A DNA stretch of 64,000 nt. Source: Scalesia atractyloides. Its lineage: Eukaryota > Streptophyta > Magnoliopsida > Asterales > Asteraceae. A model generated the notes under the pieces. That model was not told the origin of the DNA. It was given only the letters and a program-made list of their open reading frames with translations, and did no database searches. Numbering within the stretch: the stretch's first letter is position 1; each line of letters opens with the position of its first letter. Position numbers and translations under genes: made by a program. The DNA lies in contig CAMTDV010000003.1 of assembly GCA_947069175.1 (NCBI GenBank), positions 82,065,978-82,129,977 on the forward strand, in the 5' to 3' direction. Shown here piece after piece: positions 11,457 to 22,901 of the stretch.

Positions 11457-11540
11457 GTAGCTGACCGGACTCGAACCCGGGTCAGCTGAAGCACTCCAAC
11501 AACTTATCATTCCGTCCCCAAACCACTCCGCCACCAAGTG
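11457..11540 (-). repeat. tRNA-like cassette, antisense, class-II-like (TeB 3' LTR)
   Basis: Minus-strand GGTGGCGGAGTGGTT (close to the A box of Ser/Leu tRNAs) and GGGTTCGAGTCC (B box) about 50 bases apart. This copy is better preserved than the 5' LTR copy. Confidence 0.74.
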
Positions 11541-12368
11541 TTTTCTGTTAACCTTAGGGAAACAATTGGGTCTTATACGCAATCGCGAATCAACCGTTAA
11601 TGCCATCTGAATAACGGAAATCGGTAAACCGATCGCCAAATCAGTTCAAATTCGTCTGGATAGCTTATAACCGATGAATATCGGTTTCTAATTAAGTCCA
11701 AATTGAATGAACTTAAAGTTTCGGTTTTTGAAACCGAAAAGTTATCAAACTCCGAATAATTCAGGTTCCAATCATTTATGCGATTCAGAACCGTCTCAAC
11801 TACACTCCATTTTCTTTTCGTCACGTTTTCAAGACATTTGAGCACCAAAAACTGTTCGCCGGAATTCTCTGCAGAAATCGCCGGAAAACCGTGTTCAACA
11901 CAAACCGGTAAGATATTCCTCCTTTGCGGTTTCAATCTATTGTTAGGACTCTACTAACATTAATCCATCACTCAAAATCAGTCACAGAAGACTTTGCTGG
12001 ATTTTTGTGTTCGCCGGAGAAATTCTGGAATTTGCCGGAAACCCGCTAGTTAACGGTAAGCACATTCAAACGTGCTAAGAATCAATGCACCCTGGTTCAA
12101 TTTCAAATCTAATTCCTTAATTCTGTTGCTAGACCCTCTCAGCCGAAGGTTCAAAAACAGAGCTGTCTGTTTCTCGCCGGACGCCTTAAGGAAGACAACC
12201 TGTCCGGTATATTCTTTCCCCAAACTGTTCGGTTTTGTACATTTAAGCTAGTCGTCATGTTTATTAATCAGTTAAATCAGGAACCAGATGTTTGAGTAAA
12301 GTCGGTAATTGTAATGAAGAAGACGAACTTAAAAACGGGATAAGAGTAATTAAAATTCGGATAATAAA

Positions 12369-12436
12369 CGGGTTAGACACACAGTCCAGCGGTGGACTGT
12401 GTGCAAAGTTTATATACAAGTCCCGAGTTCGATCCT
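12369..12436 (+). repeat. tRNA-like cassette 1 (TeB 3' LTR)
   Basis: CGGGTTAGACAC, hairpin around GCGG, GAGTTCGATCC; identical in plan to 4090-4157. Confidence 0.7.
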
Positions 12437-12536
12437 TACTACACACACGCTTTACGTAATAACATTTCTTTTTATTCATGAACTAACCGGGTTAGAGCGA
12501 GTAGTTGTTAAGTATAATATAAATCAAGAATATAAC

Positions 12537-12604
12537 CGGGTTAGACACACAGTCCAGCGGTGGACTGTGTGCAAGATAAACTTCATAACGCGCGTTCGAA
12601 CCCT
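12537..12604 (+). repeat. tRNA-like cassette 2 (TeB 3' LTR)
   Basis: CGGGTTAGACAC, perfect 9-bp hairpin CACAGTCCA-GCGG-TGGACTGTG, CGTTCGAACCC. Confidence 0.7.
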
Positions 12605-12705
12605 GTCCCAAGCACCGGTCAATTGAATTAAAACGTTTTTGTAAATAAAGGTATTTTCGGTTAAGTCGAATAAGTATATAAATATAATTAAAACTGAGTT
12701 TCTAA

Positions 12706-12784
12706 CGGGTTAGTCACGTAGCTCAGTTGGTAGAGCTACGTGCACGTGAACTGAAGGTCACCGGTTCGAATCCCGCTTGGCGCA
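12706..12784 (+). repeat. tRNA-like cassette 3 (TeB 3' LTR)
   Basis: Same bases as 4426-4504: canonical D-arm block AGCTCAGTTGGTAGAGC and T-arm block GGTTCGAATCC. Confidence 0.78.
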
Positions 12785-12806
12785 AACATTTACCGCTGAC
12801 CGAACC

Positions 12807-12826
12807 GGTCAACGGTCAACGGTCAA
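12807..12826 (-). promoter_or_regulatory. Tandem W-box-like repeat, three units (TeB 3' LTR)
   Basis: Three GGTCAA units (TTGACC on minus) against two in the 5' LTR of the same element, so the unit number has changed since insertion. Confidence 0.5.
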
Positions 12827-13335
12827 ACAGTGAAAAAATAATTTTTTTTTAATATTTATTTGTTTATTTTAATTTAAAAATCAATTAAAAATACTTAAAA
12901 ATAACTTTTTTAAAGATAGAAAATAGCCATAAACTCACAAAAATATATCTAAAAATCCCATTAAAATCCTTAATAAAATCTATCCATTTAATATATCTTT
13001 CCATTATTATTTAGGTTAGTATTCCTCGTCGACTCGCTCGTCTAAATCGTGCGCATCTCACCATCTCCAATCCAACGCACCCAATGTGAGTGAACCCTTC
13101 AAATTCCCCGTTTTAATCACGTTTTTGGGGTATATCATGTGTCTTGTTCATTTACATATTATAACCAAGTTATTGTGCATATATCATATCATGACATGTG
13201 TATTAGTTTGTTGCTGTTAAGTAGTTATTATTGTATGCAAATTATTATTTCAATACATGCAATTGCCGAGGCCGTGGCTCCCCATCCATCGAGGTTGAGT
13301 TGGATCCCCATTTAATTATGCGGTTGATCTTGGCG

Positions 13336-13572
13336 TGCCCGCACGATCGGCTCCGTTTGATTGAGCCTTGATCGGTCATTTCATTTTACATTTCAATACA
13401 TGCAATACACTCGGCTCCGTTTGATTGAGCCTTGAGAGCACAGTTCAATTTACATTTCCAGTTCATGCAATACGTTCGGCTCCGTTTGATTGAGCCTTGA
13501 GCGCACAGTTCAATTTACATTTCCAGTTCATGCAATACGATCGGCTCCGTTTGATTGAGCCTTGATCGCACA
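13336..13572 (+). repeat. Four tandem hairpin repeats (TeB 3' LTR)
   Basis: Same four-unit, 64-65 bp array as at 5055-5290, each unit with CGGCTCCGTTTGATTGAGCC. Confidence 0.9.
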
Positions 13573-14044
13573 GTTCATTTATGTTAATTATTATATGATG
13601 TTGGTATGTTCATGTATGCAATCGATTGTTAATGTATGATATAATTGTAATTGATATTTGCCAATGTGTGATTATATACATGTGCTCTTTTATGATTATG
13701 CACAATATTTTATTGATAAACTAACCAGAAAATCATTATCAAATGTTTATCTATAAGGTTCACTCGCCAACTTATGTTGACCCAAAAACCTCCTATTTTA
13801 CACATGATACAGGTGAACCAGCAGCAGCTAGGAACACATAGGACCTTAGAAGAAATAAAACGATTTAGTATTTGGATTATTATGTTTGGTTGTTTTCCCT
13901 TGTAATGAATGAACATGTTTGGATGTTTGAGAAATGTAACTTTGACTTCATTTAATTATGAAACATAATAGTAAATGTCATGTGCTTTGGTGATAACCCA
14001 ATTATGCCCCGACTCTTATTTCCGCTGCGGGTCGGGGTGTGACA

Positions 14045-14049
14045 TTCGA
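14045..14049. other. TeB target site duplication, right copy TTCGA
   Basis: TTCGA directly after the TeB 3' LTR, matching 2992-2996; TeA pol resumes here with AATCATTAGAGAAACC. Confidence 0.96.
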
Positions 14050-16540
14050 ATCATTAGAGAAACCTCGTCGAAAGGGCTCAACTTAATGTCTTGTCTTCAG
14101 GCTCAAAAGTACCTTCGCAAGAATTATGTTGCGTTTTTAGCCCATATCATCAAGAAGGGGACCACAGAGAAGAAACTTGAAGATATTCCTGTTGTAAAAG
14201 ATTTTCCACAAGTTTTTCCTGACGACATTTCAGGACTTCCTCCAATCAGAGATATTGAATTCCGTATCGATCTTATACCTGGTGCTACACCAGTGGCAAA
14301 ATCTCCATATAGGTTAGCCCCCTCTGAAATGCAAGAGCTAGCCAGTCAATTGCAAGAGTTGACTGACAAGGGATTCATACGCCCCAGCTCATCGCCTTGG
14401 GGTGCACCTGTACTTTTGTAAAGAAGAAAGATGGATCTTTTCGCATGTGCATCGACTACAGAGAGCTCAACAAGTTAACTATCAAAAATCGATATCCTTT
14501 ACCTCACATAGATGATCTTCTTGACCAACTACAAGGTGCCAGTTGTTTTTCGAAAATCGACCTTCGATCTGGCTATCATCAGCTTAGAGTGCATGAAGAA
14601 GACGTCCCTAAAACTGCTTTTCGAACTCGATATGGTCACTATGAATTCATGGTTATGCCATTTGGATTAACCAACGCACCAGCTGTTTTCATGGATCTAA
14701 TGAATAGAGTCTGCAAACCTTACCTTGATCGATTTGTTATTGTATTCATCGACGATATTCTTATCTATTCAAAATCTAAAGCTGATCATGAGCGTCATCT
14801 GCGACTTGTTCTTGCACTTCTAGAAAAGGAAAAGCTTTATGCCATGTTCTCTAAATGTGAATTCTGGTTAAAAGAGGTGCAATTTCTCGGGCATGTAGTC
14901 AATGACAAAGGAATACATGTGGACCCATCAAAGATCAAAGCAGTTCAAGAATGGCAAGCTCCACGTACACCAACTGAAGTAAGGTCTTTTCTTGGACTAG
15001 CTGGCTATTATCGTCGGTTCATTTCAAACTTCTCTCGCATTGCGGTGCCACTCACGGCTTTAACCCATAAAGGGAAACCTTTTGTATGGGGACCCAAGCA
15101 AGAAGAAGCTTTTCAAACTCTCAAGCAAAAACTTTGTGATGCACCAATCCTCACTCTTCCTGAAGGTTGTGATGATTTTGTAGTCTATTGCGACGCGTCA
15201 GGGCAAGGATTAGGTTGCGTTCTCATGCAAAGGGGAAAAGTCATAGCTTATGCCTCAAGGCAACTCAAGACACACGAGAAGAACTACACCACTCATGACC
15301 TTGAACTTGGAGCTGTTGTATTTGCTCTTAAGATATGGAGACATTATCTCTATGGTACGAAGTGTGAAATCTACACTGACCACAAGAGTCTTCAACATAT
15401 CTTCAATCAGAAAGAGTTAAATATGAGGCAACGAAGATGGGTCGAACTCCTAAACGATTACGACTGTGAAATCAGATACCACCCTGGTAAAGCAAATGTG
15501 GTGGCTGATGCACTTAGTCGAAAGGGTTATGCGAACTCCATTCATCTTCTGTGTTCGCAAATTATAACCAATATTAAGGATCAAATTCGAGAAGCTCAAC
15601 ACGTTTCAATAACAGAGGAAGATGTACAAAAAGAGATGTCCTGTGGAGCCGAGCTAAAACTTGAAACTAAATCTGATGGTATTTTGTATTACCTAGATCG
15701 TATATGGATTCCTAACCACATCAATCTTCGTGAAACACTCATGCATGAAGCTCATAAATCGCTATATTCTATACATCCAGGAGCTGATAAGATGTATCAA
15801 GACCTACGGTACACCTATTGGTGGCCTGGAATGAAGAAAGATATTGCCGTTTTTGTTTCCAAGTGTCTCACATGTTCTAAGGTGAAGGCTGAACACCAAA
15901 GACCCTCAGGACTTCTAGTCCAACCGGAAATACCTGTATGGAAGTGGGAAAATATAACCATGGATTTCATTACCGGGTTACCTCGCACTTCCAGTGGGTA
16001 TGACACTATATGGGTGATTATAGACCGACTTACAAAATCAGCTCACTTTATCCCTATTCGAGAAGATTTCAAGAACGAAAAACTTGCTCGTATTTATATC
16101 AACGAAATCGTAAGCCGGCATGGAGTACCATTAAGTAATATTTCTGATCGTGATGGTCGTTTCACCTCACGAACATGGCAAGCAGTACAAGCCGCTATGG
16201 GCACTCGGCTAGATCTCAGTACCGCCTATCATCCTCAAACTGATGGACAGTCTGAGCGCACCATTCAAACTCTTGAGGACATGCTTAGAGCATGTGTCAT
16301 AGACTTCAAGGGAAATTGGGATGCCCACCTACCGTTAGTTGAATTTTCGTACAACAACAGTTATCATTCGAGCATCGGCATGGCACCTTTTGAAGCTTTA
16401 TATGGTCGAAAGTGCCGATCTCCTGTTTGTTGGCACGAAATTGGGGAAGCACAAATTACTGGTCCAGAATTGATCCAAGAAACCACAGATAAGATACATC
16501 AAATCCGGAACAATCTTCTAGCGGCTCAAAGTCGTCAAAA
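14050..16540 (+). pseudogene. TeA RT-RNase H-integrase remnant
   Basis: Continuation of TeA pol after the TeB insertion. A one-base loss in a T run (14414-14417, four T against five in TeB) shifts the frame just inside RT. From about 14397 the next frame is open through RT (FIDD catalytic motif), RNase H (YCDASGQGLG), the integrase zinc finger and the D,D,E core. The Gly codon that became TGA in TeB is intact here. After SRQKK the sequence jumps into the middle of the 3' LTR, so the integrase C-terminus, chromodomain-like end and polypurine tract are gone. The frame then runs into LTR bases and stops at 16601. Confidence 0.92.
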
Positions 16541-16718
16541 GAAGACAACCTGTCCGGTATCTTCTTTCCCCAAACTGTTCGGTTGTGTACGTTCAAGATA
16601 GTCGTCATGTTTATTAATTAGTTAAGTCATGAACCAGATGTTTGAGTAAAGTCTGTAATCGTAATGAAGAAGATGAACTTAAAAACGAGATAAGAATAAT
16701 TAAAATTCGGATTATAAA

Positions 16719-16786
16719 CGGGTTAGACACACAGTCCAGCGGTGGACTGTGTGCAAAGTTCATATACATGTCCCGAGTTCGATCCT
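16719..16786 (+). repeat. tRNA-like cassette 1 (TeA 3' LTR)
   Basis: CGGGTTAGACAC, perfect hairpin around GCGG, GAGTTCGATCC. Confidence 0.7.
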
Positions 16787-16886
16787 TACTACGCACACGC
16801 TCTACGTAATAACATACCTTTTTATTCATGAACTAACCGGGTTAGAGCGGGTAGTTGTTAAGTATAATATAAATCAAGAATATAAC

Positions 16887-16955
16887 CGGGTTAGACACAC
16901 AGTCCAGCGGTGGACTGTGTGCAAAATAAACTTCACGTCGCGCGTTCGAGTTCCG
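16887..16955 (+). repeat. tRNA-like cassette 2 (TeA 3' LTR)
   Basis: CGGGTTAGACAC, perfect hairpin, then CGTTCGAGTTCC; the B-box-like core is kept although flanking bases changed. Confidence 0.66.
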
Positions 16956-17056
16956 TCACAAGCACCGGTCCATGGAATTAAAACGTTTTTGCCAAATAAA
17001 GGAATTTTTGGTAAAATCGAATAAGTATATAAATATAATTAAAACTGAGTTTCTAA

Positions 17057-17134
17057 CGGGTTAGTCACGTAGCTCAGTTGGTAGAGCTACGTGCACGTGA
17101 ACGGAAGGTCACGGTTCGAATCCCGCTTGGCGCA
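17057..17134 (+). repeat. tRNA-like cassette 3 (TeA 3' LTR)
   Basis: AGCTCAGTTGGTAGAGC and CGGTTCGAATCC, one base shorter before the B box than the TeB copies. Confidence 0.75.
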
Positions 17135-17156
17135 ACATTTACCGCTGACCGAACCG

Positions 17157-17183
17157 GTCAACGGTCAACGGTCAACGGTCAAA
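17157..17183 (-). promoter_or_regulatory. Tandem W-box-like repeat, four units (TeA 3' LTR)
   Basis: Four consecutive GGTCAA units at 7-bp spacing, TTGACC on the minus strand. Confidence 0.5.
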
Positions 17184-17696
17184 CAGTAAAATAATAATAT
17201 TTTTTTATATATTTATTTGTTTATTTTAATTTAAAAATCAATTAAAAATACTTAAAAATAACATTTTTAAAGATAGAAAATAGCCATAAACTCACAAAAA
17301 TATATCTAAAAATCCCATTAAAATCCTTAATAAAATCCATCCATTTAATATATTTTTCCATTATTATTTAGGTTAGTGATTCCTCGTCCACTCGCTCGTC
17401 TAAATCGTGCGCATCTCACCATCTCAAATTCAACGCACCCAATGTGAGTGAACCTTTCAAAATTCCCCGTTTTAATCATGTTTTTGGGGTGTATCATGTG
17501 TCTTTGTTTATTTACATATTATAATGAAATTATTGTGCATATATCATATCATGACATGTGTATTAGTTTGTTTGCTGTTAAGTAGTTATTATTGGATGCA
17601 AATTATTATTTTCAGTACATGCAATTGCCGAGGCCGCAGCTCCCCATCCATCGAGGTTGAGCTTGATCCCCATTTAATTATGCGGTTGATTTTGGC

Positions 17697-17940
17697 GTGC
17701 CCGCACGATCGGCTCCGTTTGATTGAGCCTTGATCGGTCATATCATTTTACATTTCAATACATGCAATACGCTCGGCTCCGTTTGATTGAGCCTTGAGTG
17801 CACAGTTCAATTTATATTTCCAGTTCATGCAATACGTTCGGCTCCGTTTGATTGAGCCTTGAGCGCACAGTTCAATTTACATTTTCAGTTCATGCAATAC
17901 GATCGGCTCCGTTTGATTGAGCCTTGATCGCACAGTTCAT
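17697..17940 (+). repeat. Four tandem hairpin repeats (TeA 3' LTR)
   Basis: Same four units with GGCTCCGTTTGATTGAGCC as in the TeB LTRs, so the amplification predates the split of TeA and TeB. Confidence 0.88.
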
Positions 17941-18409
17941 TTATGTTAGATATCATATGATATTGGTATGTTCATGTATGCTATCAAATGATAATGTATG
18001 TTATAATTGTAACAGCTAAATGCCAATGTTGGATTACTTACATGTGCTCTTCTATGATTATGCACAACATTTTATTGATAAACTAACCATAAAATAATTG
18101 TCAAATGTTTATCTATAAGGTTCACTCGCCAACTTATGTTGACCCAAAACCTCCCATTTTACACATGATACAGGTGAACCAGCAGCAGCTAGGAACACAT
18201 AGGACCTGGATTAGAAGAAATAAAACGATTTAGTATTTGGATTATTATGTTTGGTTATTTCCCCTTGTATTGAATGAACATGTTTGGATGTTTGAGAAAT
18301 GTAACTTTGACTTCATTTAATTATGAAACATAATAGTAAATGTCATGTGCTTTGGTGATAACCCAATTATGCCCCGACTCTTATTTCCGCTGCGGGTCGG
18401 GGTGTGACA

Positions 18410-18748
18410 TGCTACTAGCTTAAAGAGGTCCTCCATGAGGATCCTATGAGTACAGAAGGTGGGGCTAATCCCCTTGATATCGGACAGTTTCCATGCGATG
18501 GCCTCCTTATTTGACTTCAGGACCACGATTAAACGCTCCTTTTCCTCCGTTGACAATTTCGAAGAAATGATCACGGGTAAGCTCGAATTGTCACCTAGGA
18601 ACGCGTATTCTAAGTGAGACGGGAGAACCTTAAGCTCTACGGCTGCTGGTGTCGACAATGGTGTGCTCTCGGTAGCTGCACTCACCTCACAGAAATCTAG
18701 GGTCTCGGGAATCTCTAAGAAATCATCCCCTATATCATTCACTATCAC
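18410..18748 (-). pseudogene. Athila protease-RT linker and RT start, cut by TeA
   Basis: Minus-strand coding remnant with the typical Athila pre-RT block: LKVLPSHLEYAFLGDNSSLP, IISSKLSTEEKERL and DIKGISPTFCTHRILMED. The next residues of RT should follow, but TeA starts here. It is out of frame with the protease to its right, so there is a frameshift near 18740. RT catalytic parts are not in the window. Confidence 0.85.
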
Positions 18749-19394
18749 TCTCCTCGGGTACTAAACTCTCATTCACTAAGTCGGCTCCGCTAATATAGTC
18801 TAAACAGTGATCAACGCACCAAATGAAGGAGTTCAGGAAGTATACGGAGTGACAAGGGCCACTATCGTTGTCACCACCACTCGGGTGTTGCATCGACCTT
18901 GCGATTTCGAACGTGACTTTCTCGTCCCCGACTCGAAGGGTGATTTTCCCATCTTGAACATCTATGAGCACTTTTGCGGTGCGCAGAAATGGGCGACCTA
19001 AGATGATGGGAATGTTCTCGTCGGCCTCCGTATCGAGGATGACGAAGTCTACAGGAAAGACAAATCTATCAACTTTAACCAACAATACGATTCCCCTCGG
19101 GTACTTAACTGACCTATCGGCTAACGACAAAGACATACGAGTAGGGGTGAGCTCCCCTAAACCTAAACGCTCGTATAGTGAGAAAGGCATCAGATTTATG
19201 CTCGCTCCAAGATCGGCTAGAGCATGAGCTTGAGCAATGCAGCCGCCGAATAGGCATGGAATCGTAAAGATACCCAGATCAGTCAGTTTCTCGGGAAACT
19301 TGTTTAAAACCACGGCGGAACATCCTCCAGTTAATGGGACATTCGAAAGCTCCCCCAGCCTATCTTTACATTTTAAAAGATCTTTTAAAAACAT
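18735..19394 (-). pseudogene. Athila aspartic protease region
   Basis: A 219-codon open stretch. Around residue 61 it has ALADLGASINLMP, the DLGA form of the retropepsin active site seen in Athila elements, and near 125-135 the IILGRPFLRTA block that forms the second conserved protease motif. It is part of a former gag-pol polyprotein, so the first Met is not a real start. Downstream (leftward) it loses frame near 18740, and upstream the polyprotein is interrupted again. Confidence 0.87.
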
Positions 19395-21312
19395 AGCATA
19401 TTTAGGAATATGCTGGAGGCCTCGATAAACAGGAGATTGATTTTTAACAGAGTAAACATATCAAGGAAATTCCCGTATTCCTTGGCATATTTTTGCTGCT
19501 TCAGATGTGCGGGGTAGGGTAGGCGTGAAGTATCCACGATCGGTGATGGCCTAACCTCTACCGGTTTTCTCTCTCCCTTACTCTCAACTGAAGGTCCACT
19601 GGCTGGTGCGGTACTTGCTGGGTCTAACCTGGTGTGCACCCTGGGTGGAGCCTCCATCTCGATTTCCTCATCTACCTCTTCATCTCGCTCCTCTACCTTT
19701 ACCTCTACACCCTCTCTACCTACATCCATCAGAGTCCTACCACTACGTGTAGTAGTTGCTTTCGCGTGTTGGTTCGCGGGGTTGGGTTGAGCATTACCCG
19801 CGAACTAGCCGTGTGGCTGCTCTTGCAGCTGCTTAGCGATACTACCGACCGACCTCTGCAGATCTAAGAGCACGGACTGTTGATTTTTCAAGAACATATC
19901 ATGTTCCGCGAGAGTTTTCTGAGTAGCCTGATCTTTGACCACTAATTGAGATAATAGCTCTTCGATCCTATCTAGACTACCTCCTGATCCTCCACTCCTA
20001 GTCTAGCCCTCCTGATTTGAACCCCCTCCACTAAACTGACTGGTGTGACCTAACCCTCCACTATTGTAGTGACCCTGCCCCCGGTTCTAATAAGAGCCTG
20101 ATTGGAAACCAGGGGGTTACTGAAAGATCGATAATTATTATTATTATTATTACGCCAGTTTGGGTTATAGTTGGAAGTATCATTATTAAAGGGATTCGTA
20201 GGACCTCAGTTCTGACCGGTGATAAACTCAACTTGCTCGACAGTGAGCGTGGGACACTCTAGCGTGTCGTGACCCCCTTTACACACCTCACACCTGTTTA
20301 CCTTCTTCTTCAGTTCCTGTATCTCCTTTGCGACCTTTCTCTTGAAGCTATCTAGAGCAGCAACTACCGTAGTTTCCAAGCTAACTTGGTGTAAACCCCG
20401 GTTAACCGAAGGTGTACGAGAAACAGGAATTGAATTCCTGCCGGCAGTGCTGTAATCGACATCAGAATGGGCAAAGCTCTCGAAAAGGTCATTGCACTCG
20501 GCTACTGTTTTCTTTCCCATCAGGTGGCCACCAGTAGAGGTGTCGAATCGAGCACGGGTCTCAGGGGTGAGACCGATGTAGAATTTCTCTACAAGTGCTC
20601 AGTCTGATAGACCATGTTGGGAGCAACAAGATACTAGAGTTTGGAACCGCTCCCAAGCTAGATGGTAGGGCTCGTCATGCTCCTTTCGGAACGAATGGAT
20701 CTGATCACGAAGGTGGGATGCTTTAGCGTGTGGAAAGTATTTCTTAAGGAAAGCATCTAGTAGAAAAAGTACTGGGTGGTTGGGAGTCAAGCCAGATGGC
20801 GGCCCGACCCCCGAGAGAGAACAGAAAGACTTAGAGAAAACGGGCATCATGACCCGCACCCTCCATATTGAATGTATGACATAGACGGGTAAGGCGGCTG
20901 ATATGTGCGGGCGCATCCTCATCATCACGACCGTGGAATTGGCAAGAGTTAGTGATGGCGGTCATGATGTAGGAAGGGATTTGTCAGGCTCGGTCATTGT
21001 TCATGGGGAATAAGGTAATGGGTGAGTTCGCACCGGTGAAGCCAGTGGTGGCCTGTTGGTATACGGTCTGATTATTATTTTAGCCATGTGGAAGTTAGGT
21101 GGTGGCGGTGGTGGGCTTACGTTTCTATGGACTATACGGGGTGATGGAGAACCGGGTGGTGAAGGTTTAGGTGTAAAATCAAAGTCGGGAGGTACAAAGG
21201 AACGGGCTGAATTTGAAAAAGTTGAGGAAGAAGAACTAACCTTTGATGCGGGAGAGAATGGCGTGTCCTTCGACGGCTTAGGCGGAGGTCCTTGCGAACG
21301 CGTGTGGGGCAT
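19395..21312 (-). pseudogene. Athila gag, multiply interrupted
   Basis: Minus-strand gag from ATG 21312. The N-terminal 103 residues are Pro/Ser-rich (MPHTRSQGPPPKPSK). After an in-frame TGA at 21001-21003 the same frame reopens with the capsid-like segment FLKKYFPHAKASHLRDQIHSF and AWERFQTLVSCCSQHGLSD (20599-20928), typical of Athila gag. A third segment (20206-20520) ends with a Cys-rich CEVCKGGHDTLECP, a CCHC knuckle. The part 19395-20205 holds an Asn/Gly-poor low-complexity stretch with a (TTA) run at 20130-20150 and an acidic tail (EVKVEERDEEVDEEIE). Several stops make it non-functional. Confidence 0.82.
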
Positions 21313-21490
21313 CCACTAAACCGGAAACACGACAAACACGAGAAGTTAGCACAAATAATTCAAATATATACAAAAATAAATATTAAACCAAGTAAACAAC
21401 TTAGACTCCTATGACACAAACGAATACAAAATAAACACAAGTGTATAAGAAAAACCTAAATCGAATAATCAACGCAATTGCCAATGAGAG
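21313..21490 (-). other. Athila leader between PBS and gag
   Basis: About 180 bp of A-rich sequence without coding signal, between the primer binding site and the gag start. Confidence 0.7.
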
Positions 21491-21510
21491 AGTCCCCGGC
21501 AACGGCGCCA
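21491..21510 (-). other. Athila primer binding site
   Basis: Minus strand TGGCGCCGTTGCCGGGGACT, the PBS type common to Athila and Tat elements, complementary to the 3' end of tRNA-Asp. Six bases separate it from the LTR end. Confidence 0.88.
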
Positions 21511-21735
21511 AAAACTTGATGATCTAAAAGTAGTTAATTAAAAACAAAACAAATTACCCTAATTCTAGACTCAAATTATACTCTAGACTCCTAAACTATA
21601 CTAAACTACTAACCGGCAAGTGGACCGATCAATTGTAGAATAGTATTAAGCAAGTCCGGATTATCGAACCCACATGACTCTCTAATTACTATGACTACTA
21701 ATTTAGACTCGATTACACACTATGTATATTTTAAA

Positions 21736-21748
21736 GGGGGGGGGGGGG
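21736..21748. repeat. Poly-G run (13 G)
   Basis: Uninterrupted G13 in the Athila LTR after TATATTTTAAA. A likely site of sequencing or replication slippage. Confidence 0.9.
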
Positions 21749-22826
21749 TTCTAATAAATCTAAATTAACAATTAAAACTACTAAATTGAAATGACCAAAC
21801 TACGAACTTCTAGGGAATTTAGGATTTTAATCATGAGATAATGAAGTAGTTACCTAGGTTGGATTTTTAGACTACTACTCCTTCAATTTAATAATAATTA
21901 ATCAGGTTGAATATTTTACCGGGATCTAGACATAGGAAGACACCTACAATAACCTATCCTTTTTATTTGTTTACCGGTCCTAAAGATTCCTTTTCAGTTA
22001 TCTTTTTAAATCAGTAAAGTATCTAATTATTAATTACCTCTCAGTAATTAACCTAGACCAACTATAATTTCTAGTTTAGATTAATTGATTCAATTATGAC
22101 AAGGAAATTAGACTCATGAATTTCTCAAAACCCTAACCTAACAATTTACCAAATTAGTTCAGCCAACTAATTGTAATTTCTCAATTAACAAGTTAGGTAT
22201 AATGACAAGTTTGATCTTATGGTTAATTCAATTGTTCCCCCAGTTTTATTGGCCGATTTTATCGACAACTTCACGAATTCCTAAGAACACGAAAAGTAAC
22301 ATAAACCTATCCTATGGAAGACATCCACCAAAGTTCCTGCAAAACAAGCAAATAATCATAAAACAAACAAAATCATGCAAATACCCTAAACTAGATCATT
22401 AAAGTTGTGACCTTTACCAATTAAACATTCAAACCATAAATTAATTCAAAATAAATCAAAGTTTCATAAATCTATCATCCAAAACCTAGGTAACTGAATA
22501 AGATCTAGCCTAAAAACATGTTTGAAAAGTAATTTAAACAAAGTTGATAACAAGGAAACATGATTAAGCAAAAACAAGGAAATCAAAGGTGAAGATTGAT
22601 ATGATAAAATCATGACAAACTCCTGCCTTGAACTCCCTTGATCACCACCACACTCCTTGCAGCTTAGATCGGCTCCTTCTAGCTCCAAATCTCCAGAGAA
22701 TAGCTCCAATTCTGCCCTAGTTCATCCAAGGTTGTCCAATATGTGTTCAACTATGATTATGAATCTTTTTTAAAACAACCAAGTCCCCATCTTTCTCTGG
22801 TTTCGAAACTTTCTAGATAAGGAGCT

Positions 22827-22880
22827 CACTCGCGGGCCGCGAGAGAACTGGGCTAGGTCGGTCGCGCACCGTGACCGAGT
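22827..22880. repeat. CpG-rich palindromic motif, Athila LTR copy 1
   Basis: CTCGCGGGCCGCGAGAGA is an almost perfect palindrome, followed by CTGGGCTAGGTC and GTCGCGCACCGTGACCG. The same order of blocks occurs in both TeC LTRs. Confidence 0.8.
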
Positions 22881-22901
22881 ATAATCCGGGCAGATAACTA
22901 T

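Larger units (their letters stand above)
2997..14044 (+). mobile_element. TeB: inner Tekay-lineage Ty3/gypsy element, complete
   Basis: A full-length 11,048-bp LTR retrotransposon with perfect 5-bp target duplication, LTRs of 2766 and 2771 bp beginning TGTAACA and ending TGTGACA, initiator-Met PBS, gag-pol and polypurine tract. RT, integrase and the C-terminal chromodomain-like block place it in the chromovirus group, Tekay/Del clade; the long LTRs fit. By eye the LTRs differ at roughly 15-20 positions plus small indels (well under 1%), so the insertion is recent. It carries three disabling changes: TAG at 7519, a 5-nt deletion near 8412 and TGA at 10133. It must have moved with help from another copy, or decayed since. 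Confidence 0.95.
11274..14044 (+). repeat. TeB 3' LTR
   Basis: A 2771-bp LTR, nearly identical to the 5' LTR. Visible differences include a deletion in CCTGGATTAGAAG (now CCTTAGAAG near 13844), an extra GGTCAAC unit near 12820 and an intact A-box-like GGCGGAGTGG on the minus strand near 11530. Confidence 0.95.
1..18409 (+). mobile_element. TeA: outer Tekay-lineage Ty3/gypsy element, 5' end outside window
   Basis: A chromovirus-type LTR retrotransposon on the plus strand. Visible in order are the end of the 5' LTR, an initiator-Met-type primer binding site, leader, gag-protease, a nested second Tekay element, RT-RNase H-integrase, and a truncated 3' LTR ending GGGTGTGACA at 18409. The terminal 480 bp of both LTRs share variants that TeB lacks (for example GTTAGATATCATATGATATTGG), which ties the two halves to one element. 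It interrupts an Athila pol gene on the minus strand; the base pairs after it (TGCTA) should recur left of the window. The element is dead: 1-nt frameshift, nested insertion and a deletion across integrase, PPT and LTR start. Confidence 0.93.
16541..18409 (+). repeat. TeA 3' LTR, 5'-truncated
   Basis: Corresponds to TeB 3' LTR from about 12192 to its end; the first roughly 918 bp are deleted. The joint AAAAGAAGACAACC shows short microhomology (AAG) between the integrase and LTR parents, as expected of illegitimate recombination. All three sense tRNA-like cassettes survive; the antisense one is lost in the deletion. Confidence 0.92.

Noticed and set aside
18317..18748. A single 143-codon gene
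   Set aside because: Its last codons are TeA LTR sequence; only 18410-18748 is Athila pol.
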